Shown piece after piece: positions 26,235-34,491 of a stretch of 64,000 nt of DNA. The position numbers were made by a program, and so were the translations under genes. Origin of the DNA: an uncultured Prevotellaceae bacterium (GTDB lineage Bacteria; Bacteroidota; Bacteroidia; Bacteroidales; Bacteroidaceae); assembly GCA_902768105.1 (NCBI GenBank), contig CACXJZ010000002.1:17651-81650 (forward strand), in the 5' to 3' direction. The notes under the pieces are model-generated. The model did not search any database. It saw only the letters and a list, made by a program, of their open reading frames with translations, and was not told the origin of the DNA. How positions within the stretch are numbered: the first letter of the stretch is position 1; every line of letters starts with the position of its first letter.

Positions 26235-26570
26235 ATGAAAAAGAAAGTTTTCAATGCTGTCCGTCACGGCAGCAAGCGAGTGAAAAGGATTTCGAGAGAA
26301 GTCCGAGTGTTGGATCTGCAAGCAGCTTACGGCATCAGCGAGAATGCGTTAAGCACGCTGATGGTGATGGCGAACCCGCACAAGCACGCGAACCTTTTTT
26401 ATAAGGTATGCAACTGCCTGCGTGGTTTCGATGCTCACCTGCAGGGTGTAATCGTGGAAGCTTTAGCCTTGTACTACACAGGCGAAGCATACACTATCAC
26501 CAGCATTGAGCATGTCAACGAGCTGCTGATAAACCTCTATCGTGAGTGTGACCAAATCAGTATGTCGTAA
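26235..26570 (+). CDS. Unidentified small protein of the replication module, 111 aa
   Basis: A basic N-terminus (MKKKVFNAVRHGSKRVKRIS) precedes a mostly helical domain with LDLQAAYGISENALSTLM, which could be a helix-turn-helix. Function unknown; a DNA-binding or replication-initiation accessory role is possible because it precedes a helicase and primase. An earlier in-frame ATG at 26205 would add 10 residues; the one at 26235 is preferred because it follows CAAGAAA and starts the basic region. Confidence 0.5.
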   Translation: MKKKVFNAVRHGSKRVKRISREVRVLDLQAAYGISENALSTLMVMANPHKHANLFYKVCNCLRGFDAHLQGVIVEALALYYTGEAYTITSIEHVNELLINLYRECDQISMS

Positions 26571-26583
26571 CCCTCTCTTGCTT

Positions 26584-26624
26584 GGGCAGTGCGGGTGGCT
26601 TTTAGTGCCTCCGCACGGTTGCCC
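26584..26624 (+). promoter_or_regulatory. Long hairpin before the helicase gene
   Basis: GGGCA/TGCCC, TGCGG/CCGCA and GGC/GCC stack into one interrupted stem of 13 pairs around a 7-nt loop. No T-run follows. It lies in the 126-bp gap before the helicase and could control read-through or translation. Confidence 0.55.
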
Positions 26625-26696
26625 TTGCAGCCGGAAGCAAAAATCATTATATTGCGCGAAAAGAACAGAAACAAGAATAATAAAATAGATAAGGTT

Positions 26697-28154
26697 ATGA
26701 AAAGTAAGATTGACCCCTTAGCAAATGAACTTGCTGCAAAGCACAGTGAGTTAGAAGCACAGCGCAAGGTGCGCGAGAAAGAGTTAGGCGACCTTAACCT
26801 GGGTAGAATCTTGGATGGCATCCAGTCGAAAGCAGAGACCATCGCGGCGATTAGAGATGTGACCAAGGGCAAAGGCGATAAGAAGATCATGCAGGTGGTG
26901 GAGACTGAGATTATCCGCTCTGCTGATGGTGCTCTGTGGTGCCCCGACTACTCTTCACGTCCGAATGCCGAGCAGGATATCAACTGTTTCGTGAAGACTC
27001 ATTGGGTCGCGATTGATGCACCCGTCTGGAAGTATTTCGTCATCCAATGTGCCGAGCGTTGTGGACTGCCTCAGGAATTGAAGATGGACGCTGATTTTAT
27101 GAAGAAGTTAGTTAACCATACAGCCTTCAACTTTTTTAAGGCGCTCAAGGCCAACATTCCCTACGATGAGGTGTGGCTCAACATGCCTGACGAAACTTTG
27201 GTTATCAATAGCAAAGGTAACGTCAGCAGCCATCCGCATCGTCCGGAAGATTTATTCTTCTATAGCCTTGGCTACTTTTACGACGAGAACGCTGAATGTC
27301 CGACCTGGCTTGCTTTCCTTGACCGCATGCTACCTGAGGCAGAGGCTCAGAAGGTGCTGGCGGAGTATTTCTGTTACATACTGATGAAGACTCATCGCTA
27401 TGAACGTATGCTGTGGCTCTATGGCCCAGGACAAAACGGTAAGTCAACGGTATTGAACGTGCTGGAAGCCCTTTTGGGGTCTGCCAACATCAGTACAATC
27501 AGTCTGTCGCAGCTGACCAAAGATCAGAAAATCCGTCATGGCATTGAACACAAGATGCTGAACATCAGTTCTGAAACCGGTCGCGACGTAGATGCTGATG
27601 TGTTGAAGCAGCTGGTTACTGGCGAAAAGGTGACCGTTGAGCGTAAGTATCATGATGCCCGTCAGACGGATGACTATGGCAAGTTCATCGTGGCCACCAA
27701 CAACATGCCCAAGGCTGAGGATACCTTTGCCTTCTTCCGTCGTATGATTATCATGCCTTTCGAGGTGGTCATACCTGACTCCGAAAAGGATACCCACCTG
27801 ATTGACAAGCTCAAGGAGGAACTGCCGGGCATCCTGAATTGGGTGTTGGCAGCATTCCCCGGACTTGTAGAACGCAACGAGTTCACCGAAAGCGAGTTGT
27901 GCAACCAGGCCCTGAAGAGATATAAGGCTCAGGCCGACAGTGTTTTCTTGTTCATTGATCAGATGTGCCAGAAGTCGAGTTCAGCGACCCGTGGGGATTA
28001 TCTCTATAATGCCTACAAGGATTTCTGCATATTCATGAGACTGGAGAAGAAAGTAGGCCGTAACGAATTCTACAAGCAGTTGGAGGCACATGGACACAAG
28101 CCCGCACCTAACGGCAACGATGCCAAGATGTTTAACCTGAAACTCTCGGAATAA
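26697..28154 (+). CDS. Phage/plasmid D5-type (SF3) replicative helicase
   Basis: 485 aa. The D5 N-terminal region (about 165-240, ending in ERMLWLYG) leads to Walker A GPGQNGKST (243-251), Walker B region MLNISSETG, and the sensor FIVATNNMP with the Arg finger FFRRMIIMPF, all typical of poxvirus D5/P4-type helicases of phages and plasmids. It should unwind an element's origin. The frame is open 36 codons upstream but that part is a GC hairpin; the ATG at 26697 is chosen. The primase gene begins 1 bp after the stop. Confidence 0.88.
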   Translation: MKSKIDPLANELAAKHSELEAQRKVREKELGDLNLGRILDGIQSKAETIAAIRDVTKGKGDKKIMQVVETEIIRSADGALWCPDYSSRPNAEQDINCFVKTHWVAIDAPVWKYFVIQCAERCGLPQELKMDADFMKKLVNHTAFNFFKALKANIPYDEVWLNMPDETLVINSKGNVSSHPHRPEDLFFYSLGYFYDENAECPTWLAFLDRMLPEAEAQKVLAEYFCYILMKTHRYERMLWLYGPGQNGKSTVLNVLEALLGSANISTISLSQLTKDQKIRHGIEHKMLNISSETGRDVDADVLKQLVTGEKVTVERKYHDARQTDDYGKFIVATNNMPKAEDTFAFFRRMIIMPFEVVIPDSEKDTHLIDKLKEELPGILNWVLAAFPGLVERNEFTESELCNQALKRYKAQADSVFLFIDQMCQKSSSATRGDYLYNAYKDFCIFMRLEKKVGRNEFYKQLEAHGHKPAPNGNDAKMFNLKLSE

Positions 28155-28155
28155 T

Positions 28156-29256
28156 ATGGATAAGCAGCAGTATGAACACTACGATGACAAGCGCCTTAAC
28201 GAACTTAACATCGTTGAGGTGGCTCGTCGTTTGAACCTCAAACTCCATCGCGCTGGCGCATACTACAAGACAAATTGTCTGTGGCATCCCGACAGTAACC
28301 CATCGCTCATGCTCTATAATAAAACCGGCGAACAGCATTGTCATTGCTATTCGTGCGGTGCCCACCATTCGGTTATTGACCTCGTAATGGAAGCAGGAGG
28401 CTGGACATTTCAGAAGGCCTGTGAATGGCTCTCCCGTGAATTCGGTATAGGCACTATAAAGTCATGGAACTATTTCCCTGCACCACTACCGAAAGTTGCC
28501 GAGCCAACCCCACCGAAAGAGTACCAATACATCCCGATGGAGATGATTGACCCTTTGGTGTCGGTTGATAGTTCGCTGTGTCATTGCCTGATGCGCATGG
28601 CGCATACCAAGGATGCTCTGTGGACTCCCCAGGCGATTGAATGGCAGGTGGAGGAATACCGTCTTGGATGCTGTTCGCTATGGGGCAAGGACGATTGGAC
28701 GGTCTATCCCTGCATCGACTACTGGGGCCGTGTCTGCAATCTCAAAGTGCAGCACTACGACACCACAGCAGAATCAGCGCGTTTCGGTCATGATGACATT
28801 GGGAATAGCTATTGGCTGGCCAGCATGTGGCTGAAGGAAGGAAAGCTGAAGCCAGAGGCTGGGAAAAAAGTTGAGGATGTCAGCTTCCGCAACAACTGCA
28901 TGTTTGGCGAACATCTGCTCAAACGCTATCCATCTACTCAGGTGGCACTGGTTGAGAGTCCCAAGAATGCTATTTTCGGGGCCTTGGCCTTTCCTGAGAT
29001 GGTTTGGATTGCTGCAGGTAATAAGCACAACTTGAATCGTGAGGTACTTGAACCGCTTCGCAACCGTGAAGTCTTAGCAATACCCGACCGTGATGCCATA
29101 CCTTTGTGGACTAGTTTGCTGGAAGGTATGCGTGACCTGGCCAACTTCACCGTCAGTGACTTTTGTGAGCATCATGCACCAGAGGGACAGCCAAAGTTCG
29201 ATATTGCCGACTATCTGCAAGGGGATTTTAATGGACTTTTATCAGATGCCAAATAG
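28156..29256 (+). CDS. CHC2 zinc-finger primase with Toprim-like domain
   Basis: 366 aa. Residues 41-67 give the zinc finger Cys41-x2-His44 and HCHCYSCGAHHS (Cys64, Cys67), followed by VIDLVMEAGGWTFQKACEWL as in DnaG-type primases. The C-terminal half has VALVESPKNAIFGAL and VLAIPDRDA, which match the Toprim metal-binding Glu and Asp-x-Asp positions. With the helicase just upstream it forms a priming and unwinding pair. No initiator (Rep) protein or integrase is adjacent; the iterons downstream may be its origin. Confidence 0.85.
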   Translation: MDKQQYEHYDDKRLNELNIVEVARRLNLKLHRAGAYYKTNCLWHPDSNPSLMLYNKTGEQHCHCYSCGAHHSVIDLVMEAGGWTFQKACEWLSREFGIGTIKSWNYFPAPLPKVAEPTPPKEYQYIPMEMIDPLVSVDSSLCHCLMRMAHTKDALWTPQAIEWQVEEYRLGCCSLWGKDDWTVYPCIDYWGRVCNLKVQHYDTTAESARFGHDDIGNSYWLASMWLKEGKLKPEAGKKVEDVSFRNNCMFGEHLLKRYPSTQVALVESPKNAIFGALAFPEMVWIAAGNKHNLNREVLEPLRNREVLAIPDRDAIPLWTSLLEGMRDLANFTVSDFCEHHAPEGQPKFDIADYLQGDFNGLLSDAK

Positions 29257-29472
29257 CGCCAATTCGTTTATTCACAGAGGCTTACGTTAGAAGTTTATGG
29301 ATTATTTGCTATTTATCACAAAAAAAAAAAATTTTGCAATTTCTTTTTCAATTTTTGAGAAATATCTTGAAAAAATCCCAATACAATCAGTACAACAAAC
29401 TATAATTCAAAGCTTTGCTATATTTGAAAGACCAACAAAAACCCCACAAATATGCCTTTCTGACCCTCACAG
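29257..29472. other. AT-rich intergenic tract, possible DNA unwinding region
   Basis: About 215 bp, very A/T-rich, with a run of 12 A near 29321 and long T-tracts. A frame at 29297-29569 is open but has low-complexity composition and runs through the repeats, so it is not called as a gene. The tract sits between the primase gene and the iterons, the usual place for an origin melting region. Confidence 0.45.
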
Positions 29473-29560
29473 AACGGCGTTTTCAGGTGGTCAAAGTGGC
29501 GTTTCAACGTGGTCAGAACGGCGTTATGAGGATGGCAAAACGGCGTATTTGAAGAATGAA
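29473..29560 (+). repeat. Four tandem 22-bp iteron-like repeats
   Basis: Units begin at 29473, 29495, 29517 and 29539. Each starts with a version of AACGGCGTT (AACGGCGTT, AGTGGCGTT, AACGGCGTT, AACGGCGTA) and the first three contain GTGGTCA or GATGGCA at the same phase. A weaker unit may precede at 29451. The 22-bp period equals two helical turns, as in iterons bound by replication proteins. Confidence 0.75.
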
Positions 29561-29598
29561 AAAAGTTGATAATTTATTGAAAATAAATTGGTTAAATG

Positions 29599-29630
29599 TT
29601 TGGTAGTCTCAGGATTTTTTTGTACCTTTG
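29599..29630 (+). promoter_or_regulatory. Promoter of the HU-like gene
   Basis: TTTG (29599-29602) and TACCTTTG (29623-29630) are exactly 20 bp apart, one of the best promoters in the window. Confidence 0.85.
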
Positions 29631-29765
29631 CAATACATCTGATGGATGTATTGCGAGTGTGGGCGGCGCCTCAACAAAGCAAGCTTTGCACTCGACTTGC
29701 ACCACACTTGTCACGTAGTCAAAGAGGCTGCGGTGTTTTCATTAACCTTTTTAATCTGTTTAGTT
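29631..29765 (+). promoter_or_regulatory. Structured 5' leader of the HU-like gene
   Basis: CAATACATC/GATGTATTG (29631-29653) is a 9-bp hairpin. Then CGAGTGTGG (29654-29662) can pair either with CCACACTTG (29702-29710, 9 pairs with one G-U) or, by its first six bases, with CACTCG (29689-29694); these are mutually exclusive. AAAGC/GCTTT forms a small inner hairpin. No uORF of note. Autoregulation is possible but unproven. Confidence 0.5.
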
Positions 29766-30245
29766 ATGGCAGTACGTTATGTTTTGCAGCAATGCAACAA
29801 CCAGAAGTCGGACAACTACGGGCAGTATGTGGCTCGTGTCCGCACGCTGGGCACCATCTCGACCGCTGAGCTGTCGGAGCAGGTGCAGCAGAACGCTTCC
29901 GTGAAGCGCTCTGACGTGAAGGCCGTCATCGAGGAGTTCGTTGACGTGCTGAAGGAGAAGCTGGGTGAAGGCTTCTCAGTGAAAATCGACGGAATAGGGA
30001 CTTTCTCGCCCCGCATCCGCGCCAAGTACCAGCAGGTGACCGCAGAGAGTCCCTACGACATCGACAAGGTGGATGCTCATGGTAATCGTGCCGGCATTGT
30101 CAGCGTGGGTGTCCTGTTCCGTCCTGAGCGCAAGCGCACCTCTGGTGGCACCATCCAGACGCTGATGCCCGAGCGCAAGCTCAGAAAGTGGGAGAACTAC
30201 GTCCAACAGACCACGCCGTCCGGCAACGGTGGCGGTGGTGATTAG
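29766..30245 (+). CDS. HU-like DNA-binding protein (Bacteroidetes HU subfamily)
   Basis: 159 aa. Residues about 30-125 follow the Bacteroidetes HU-related domain: a helical N-part, VIEEFVDVLKEKLGEGFSVKIDGIGTFSPRI with the conserved GxGxF turn, and a basic arm, GVLFRPERKRTSGG. A C-terminal basic segment ends in a Gly-rich tail. These proteins bend and wrap DNA and are common on Bacteroidetes mobile elements as well as the chromosome. The ATG is chosen at MAVRYVLQQ, the family's usual start. Confidence 0.85.
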   Translation: MAVRYVLQQCNNQKSDNYGQYVARVRTLGTISTAELSEQVQQNASVKRSDVKAVIEEFVDVLKEKLGEGFSVKIDGIGTFSPRIRAKYQQVTAESPYDIDKVDAHGNRAGIVSVGVLFRPERKRTSGGTIQTLMPERKLRKWENYVQQTTPSGNGGGGD

Positions 30246-30270
30246 ACCAAGGACCCCGGACCCTTCCAAA

Positions 30271-30297
30271 CCTCCCCTGTTTAGGGGAGGCTTTTTT
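30271..30297 (+). terminator. Terminator of the HU-like gene
   Basis: CCTCCCCT and AGGGGAGG form an 8-bp stem with loop GTTT, then six T. The stem and the C-rich lead-in resemble the genome's palindromic repeat family. Confidence 0.85.
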
Positions 30298-30355
30298 GTG
30301 CATTTTCCTCGCTTTTTGATAAAAATAACACGTTTGACAAAAAAAACTCTATATT

Positions 30356-30390
30356 CTAAACTCTAAACTCTAAACTTTTTATTACCTTTG
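30356..30390 (+). promoter_or_regulatory. Promoter with three upstream heptamer repeats (TMEM43-like gene)
   Basis: Three perfect tandem copies of CTAAACT (30356-30376) end 6 bp before TACCTTTG (30383-30390). No -33 TTTG is present at normal spacing; the repeats take its place. The same layout occurs at 33776, 53400 and 53307-53341. Confidence 0.7.
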
Positions 30391-30430
30391 CAAACTGCAA
30401 GAGAAATCTTTTAAATAATCATAAACAAAA

Positions 30431-31711
30431 ATGGCTTATACAGAGACAAAAACAACTGGCTACGGCACACGTGTAAAGAACTCGTGTGGTAGCATCGTGA
30501 CAGGTATCGTGCTCTTCTGCGCCGCAACTGCTTTGCTGTGGTGGAACGAAGGACGCGCAGTAAAAACGGCAGACATGCTCGAGGAGGCTGAGGGTGCCTG
30601 CGTAGAGCTTGCAAACGCTGACAAGATTGACCGCGAGCATGAGGGTGACCTGGTTTGCGTGTCAGGCTTCGCTACGACCGAGGACTCGCTCATAGACGAG
30701 CAGTATGGCATCGGCGTGAAGGCTATCAGCCTGCAGCGCAAGGTGGAGTATTACCAGTACGTGGAGCACTCAGAGACCAAGAAGGAAGACAAGCTGGGTG
30801 GCAAGCAGGTGGAGACCACTACCTACACCTACAAGAAGGACTGGGTGAGCAGCCCCATTGAGTCGGGTGAGTTCCACGACCCTGCCTATCAGAACAAGAA
30901 TACCGTCCTGGCTACGGTTGAGAATCAGGATCTGTGGGCACAGAACGTGACCTTCGGCGCCTATAAGCTGAACGAGAGTCTGATTCATAGCATTTCCTCG
31001 AAGGAAGCTTTCGACGTGACGTTGAGCGATGATATGTTGAAGCAGATTGACAAGGACACGAAGACTGCCTACGAGCGTTTCTATGGTGCCGTGACGACGA
31101 CCGCCAAGCCCCAGGCTGTGCCCGATTCTACCGGTACGGCAACGGCTGAGGCCAGCGCCTACGACTTCATTCACGTGAGCAAGAACGAGATTTACTACGG
31201 TCGTACTCCTGCCGCTCCTGAGGTAGGTGACGTGAAGGTGACGTTCGAGGTGGTTGTACCTGCCAAGGTTACGGTTGTGGCTCAGACTGCCGAAGACACC
31301 TTTAAGCCCTTCAAGGCTAAGAATGGCAAGACGTTCCAGACGCTCGTGATGGGCAAGAAGGACGCTGCTGAGATTTTTGAGTCGGAGAACAGCGCCAACA
31401 GCACGTGGACCTGGATTCTGCGTATTGCCGGTATCTTCCTCGTAGTGTTTAGCCTGAAGATGATCTTCGGTTTCATCGAGACTATCCTGAAGGTTGTTCC
31501 CTTCGTGTCGAACATCGTGGGTTGGGGCGTCGGTATCGTCTGCACCATCGTCGGTGTGGTATGGTCGCTCATCGTGATTGCCGTGGCTTGGATTTTCTAT
31601 CGTCCGCTGCTGGGCATCGCCCTGCTTGTTATCGCCGGTCTGCTTATCTGGCTGTTCGCCTTCAAGGGTAAGGACAAAATCAAGGAACTGGCAACTAAGA
31701 AGTCGGAGTAA
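30431..31711 (+). CDS. TMEM43 family membrane protein
   Basis: 426 aa. An N-terminal membrane segment (about 20-38, with LLWWNEGRA as in TMEM43) is followed by a large extracytoplasmic domain, then four hydrophobic helices near residues 315-420. This matches the TMEM43/LUMA family, whose bacterial role is unknown. The sequence between helix 1 and the C-terminal helices is soluble and includes repeated Thr/Lys-rich strands. Not obviously linked to its neighbours. Confidence 0.8.
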   Translation: MAYTETKTTGYGTRVKNSCGSIVTGIVLFCAATALLWWNEGRAVKTADMLEEAEGACVELANADKIDREHEGDLVCVSGFATTEDSLIDEQYGIGVKAISLQRKVEYYQYVEHSETKKEDKLGGKQVETTTYTYKKDWVSSPIESGEFHDPAYQNKNTVLATVENQDLWAQNVTFGAYKLNESLIHSISSKEAFDVTLSDDMLKQIDKDTKTAYERFYGAVTTTAKPQAVPDSTGTATAEASAYDFIHVSKNEIYYGRTPAAPEVGDVKVTFEVVVPAKVTVVAQTAEDTFKPFKAKNGKTFQTLVMGKKDAAEIFESENSANSTWTWILRIAGIFLVVFSLKMIFGFIETILKVVPFVSNIVGWGVGIVCTIVGVVWSLIVIAVAWIFYRPLLGIALLVIAGLLIWLFAFKGKDKIKELATKKSE

Positions 31712-31723
31712 AGGAGTAAGTAT

Positions 31724-32665
31724 ATGAAACCAACATTATTCTTATTGGCTGCCGGTATGGGTAGCCGCTATGGTGGTCTGAAGCAGCTTGACGGTCTGGG
31801 ACCCAATGGTGAGACCATCATGGACTACAGCATCTATGACGCCATAGAGGCTGGCTTCGGCAAAATCGTGTGGGTTATCCGCAAGGACTTTGAGGAGCAG
31901 TTCCGCACGCAGATTCTCGCGAAGTACGAGGGCAAGGTACAGTGTGAGCTCTGCTTCCAGGCACTCGATGCGCTGCCCGAGGGCTTTAGCGTGCCCGAAG
32001 GCCGCCAGAAGCCGTGGGGAACGAATCACGCCGTGCTGATGGGTAAGGACGTCATCAAGGAACCGTTCTGCGTCATCAACTGTGACGACTTCTACAACCG
32101 CGATGCCTTCATGGTTATCGGCAAATATCTCGCCAACCTGCCTGAAGGTACGCGTGGCCAGTATGCTATGGTGGGCTTCCGCGTAGGCAATACGCTGAGT
32201 GAGAACGGTACCGTGGCCCGTGGCATCTGCTCGAAGAACGAACAAGGTCATCTGACTACCGTCGTGGAGCGTACAGAGATTGTGCGTTGTGCAGCAGACG
32301 GCTCGAATGCCGGTGCTGCTACGGAGGCCATCCGTTATAAAGATGAGAACGGTCAGTGGGTGGCTGTTGATGACAAGACGCCCGTATCCATGAACATGTG
32401 GGGCTTCACGCCCGACTACTTCGAGTACAGCGAGGAATATTTCAAGGAGTTCCTCAGCGACCCGAAGAACATGGAAAACCTGAAGGCAGAGTTCTTCATT
32501 CCGCTGATGGTCAACAAGCTCATCACCGACGGCACGGCCACCTGTGAGGTGCTCGACACCACCTCGAAATGGTTTGGCGTGACCTATGCTGCCGACCGTG
32601 AGGACACCGTAGCACGCATCAAGAAACTGGTTGATGAGGGCGTCTATCCCAATAAACTATTTTGA
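31724..32665 (+). CDS. Sugar-phosphate nucleotidyltransferase family protein
   Basis: 313 aa with an N-terminal Rossmann-like nucleotidyltransferase domain: LLAAGMGSRYGGLKQLD (about 7-23, the GxGxRxxxLT-like NTP loop), VINCDDFYNRD (about 118-128, metal-binding Asp) and later LDTTSKWFGVTYAADR (about 285-300). It resembles enzymes that activate sugars with NTP; the sugar cannot be told. The next gene follows with no gap. Confidence 0.8.
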   Translation: MKPTLFLLAAGMGSRYGGLKQLDGLGPNGETIMDYSIYDAIEAGFGKIVWVIRKDFEEQFRTQILAKYEGKVQCELCFQALDALPEGFSVPEGRQKPWGTNHAVLMGKDVIKEPFCVINCDDFYNRDAFMVIGKYLANLPEGTRGQYAMVGFRVGNTLSENGTVARGICSKNEQGHLTTVVERTEIVRCAADGSNAGAATEAIRYKDENGQWVAVDDKTPVSMNMWGFTPDYFEYSEEYFKEFLSDPKNMENLKAEFFIPLMVNKLITDGTATCEVLDTTSKWFGVTYAADREDTVARIKKLVDEGVYPNKLF

Positions 32666-33703
32666 ATGTTACAGAATATCCTGACTGAGAGCGAGTGCAG
32701 CTTGCTGCGCTCGCTCATTGATGATGCCACCAGCATTGTGGTCTGCTGTCACATGAATCCTGATGGCGACGCGCTAGGCTCGTGTCTTGGTTGGGCGGAG
32801 TTCCTGCAGTCGATGGGTAAGGAGTGTGCCGTCATCGTGCCCGACCAGTATCCCGACTTCCTGCGTTGGATGCCCAATACTGAGAAGATTCTGCGCTACG
32901 ACAAGCACGTGGAGCAAGGCGACCTGCTGTTGAAGAGTGCTGACCTCATCTTCGGTCTCGACTTCAACAGTGCCTCGCGTACGGACAAGATGGCTGATAC
33001 GCTGCTGGCATCGGCTGCCAAGAAGGTGCTCATTGACCACCACCTGGGTCCAGATTTGCCCACCGTGCTGACGGTTTCGCACCCCGAGGCTTGCTCAACC
33101 TGTGAACTGGTGTTCCGCATCGTGTGGCAGATGGGTGCGTTCGAGAAACTCGATAAGAAGTTTGCTATTCCCGTGTATTGCGGCATGATGACCGATACGG
33201 GTGGCTTTACCTATAACTCGTCCGACCCCGACATCTTCTTCATTATCTCGCAGCTGCTCACGAAGCACATCAACAAGGACAAGATATATCGTAACGTCTT
33301 CCATAATTATAGCGAGAATCGACTGCGACTGACGGGCTACGTGATGCTGCAGAAGCTGGTGGTTGACCAGCCGCGCCATGCCAGCTACTTCACGCTGACG
33401 CGTCAGGACCTGCGTCGCTTCCACTTTATGAAGGGTGACGCCGAGGGACTGGTGAATATGCCCCTGCAGATCAAGGGTTTGAAGCTCTCCGTCTCGCTAC
33501 GCGAGGATACCGAGAAAGAAAACCTTGTATGGGTGAGTCTGCGCTCGGTTGATGACTTTCCCTGCAACAAAGTGGCGGAGCAGTTCTTCAATGGCGGTGG
33601 CCATCTGAACGCCTCCGGCGGACGCCTCTACTGTTCAATGGACGAGGCCGTACGTATCACGCAACAGGCCTTCCTCTCCTTTGAGGAAATGTTGAAAAGG
33701 TAA
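32666..33703 (+). CDS. DHH-family phosphoesterase, NrnA-like (nanoRNase/pAp phosphatase)
   Basis: 345 aa. CHMNPDGDALGSC (about 30-42) and LIDHHLGPD (about 124-132) are the DHH-domain metal-binding motifs, and GGGHLNASGGR (about 312-322) is the DHHA1 GGGH motif. NrnA-type enzymes degrade short RNA and dephosphorylate 3'-phosphoadenosine 5'-phosphate; c-di-AMP or pApA hydrolysis is also possible in this family. The start abuts the preceding stop, so the two are in one operon. Its stop codon lies in the first unit of an A/G-rich tandem repeat. Confidence 0.88.
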   Translation: MLQNILTESECSLLRSLIDDATSIVVCCHMNPDGDALGSCLGWAEFLQSMGKECAVIVPDQYPDFLRWMPNTEKILRYDKHVEQGDLLLKSADLIFGLDFNSASRTDKMADTLLASAAKKVLIDHHLGPDLPTVLTVSHPEACSTCELVFRIVWQMGAFEKLDKKFAIPVYCGMMTDTGGFTYNSSDPDIFFIISQLLTKHINKDKIYRNVFHNYSENRLRLTGYVMLQKLVVDQPRHASYFTLTRQDLRRFHFMKGDAEGLVNMPLQIKGLKLSVSLREDTEKENLVWVSLRSVDDFPCNKVAEQFFNGGGHLNASGGRLYCSMDEAVRITQQAFLSFEEMLKR

Positions 33704-33757
33704 AAAGGTAAAAAAGTGAAAAGGTAAAAAGGTGAGAAGGAAAAAAGGTAAAAAAGG
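33694..33757 (+). repeat. Eight 8-bp purine repeats overlapping the DHH gene stop codon
   Basis: The units follow the consensus AAAAAGGT (GAAAAGGT, AAAAAGGT and close variants). The TAA stop of the DHH phosphoesterase gene is within units 1-2. All purine on one strand apart from the T positions. Confidence 0.65.
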
Positions 33758-33775
33758 TTAAGCGACAGCAAATTC

Positions 33776-33819
33776 TTCACTCTTCACTTTTCACTCTTCA
33801 CTAAAAAGTTGTACCTTTG
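33776..33819 (+). promoter_or_regulatory. Promoter with four upstream heptamer repeats (DUF4827 gene)
   Basis: Four heptamers of the TTCACTC type (33776-33803) end 8 bp before TACCTTTG (33812-33819). The heptad block and the gap closely match those before rpsP at 53400-53443. Confidence 0.75.
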
Positions 33820-33840
33820 CGGCGTCAAAACAAAAAAGAT

Positions 33841-34485
33841 ATGAAGAAATACGTATATACATTGTTCGTGCTGCTGGCCGTTGTGGTGGCAAGTTGCAAT
33901 AACTATGAGACTTATGGCGATAAGAAGGAGAAGGAGCGTAATGCCATTGCCGAGTACATCCGCAAGAACGACATCACCGTCATCAGCGAGTCTCAGTTCA
34001 AGCAGCAGGACAGCACTACCGACGTCAGCAAAAACGAATATGTCTATCTGGAGAAGACGGGCATCTACATGCAGATTGTGCGCAAAGGCAGTGGCTATAA
34101 GCTGCCGGAAAAGCAGCACATCCGCATACTCTGTCGCTTTACCGAGTTCAATATTATAAACGATACCACGCAGCTGAGCAATGAGTTTAATGCACGTTAT
34201 CTCGACATCATGAGCGTATATCGCACGGGTAACACCATCACAGGCTCGTTTGAGAGCGGACTCATGTATTCGGCTTATGGTACGGCATCCGTTCCCAACG
34301 CTTTCCTCGTTCCGTTCCAGTATATCAATATTGGCCGTCCGCTGACGGACACTGACAACGTGGCACAGGTGAAGATGATTGTGCCTCACACTCAGGGACA
34401 GGCTTATGCCCAGCAGAACGTCTATCCTTGTTTTTACAGGTTAACATTAGTAAAAAGCGCCGTTGAAGAAGACGCAGAAAAATAA
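33841..34485 (+). CDS. DUF4827 lipoprotein (FKBP-like fold)
   Basis: 214 aa. The N-terminus is a lipoprotein signal with VVVASCNNYE, so Cys19 should be lipidated. The sequence KEKERNAIAEYIRKNDITVISE and the YVYLEKTGIYMQIVRKGSG segment fit DUF4827, related to FKBP-type prolyl isomerases, but the classic isomerase active-site residues are not evident. It is located in the envelope. glmM follows 6 bp later and is probably in the same operon. Confidence 0.75.
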   Translation: MKKYVYTLFVLLAVVVASCNNYETYGDKKEKERNAIAEYIRKNDITVISESQFKQQDSTTDVSKNEYVYLEKTGIYMQIVRKGSGYKLPEKQHIRILCRFTEFNIINDTTQLSNEFNARYLDIMSVYRTGNTITGSFESGLMYSAYGTASVPNAFLVPFQYINIGRPLTDTDNVAQVKMIVPHTQGQAYAQQNVYPCFYRLTLVKSAVEEDAEK

Positions 34486-34491
34486 TCAAGT

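Noticed and set aside
29451-29560. CRISPR array
   Set aside because: The 22-bp units are contiguous with no spacers, and no cas genes are present.
29297-29569. Open frame through the AT-rich tract and iterons
   Set aside because: Low-complexity N-terminus and a C-terminus that simply translates the repeats; no promoter or ribosome binding site.
30356-30376. Telomere-like or regulator-binding direct repeats
   Set aside because: The same heptad layout recurs before three other unrelated promoters, so a gene-specific operator is less likely.
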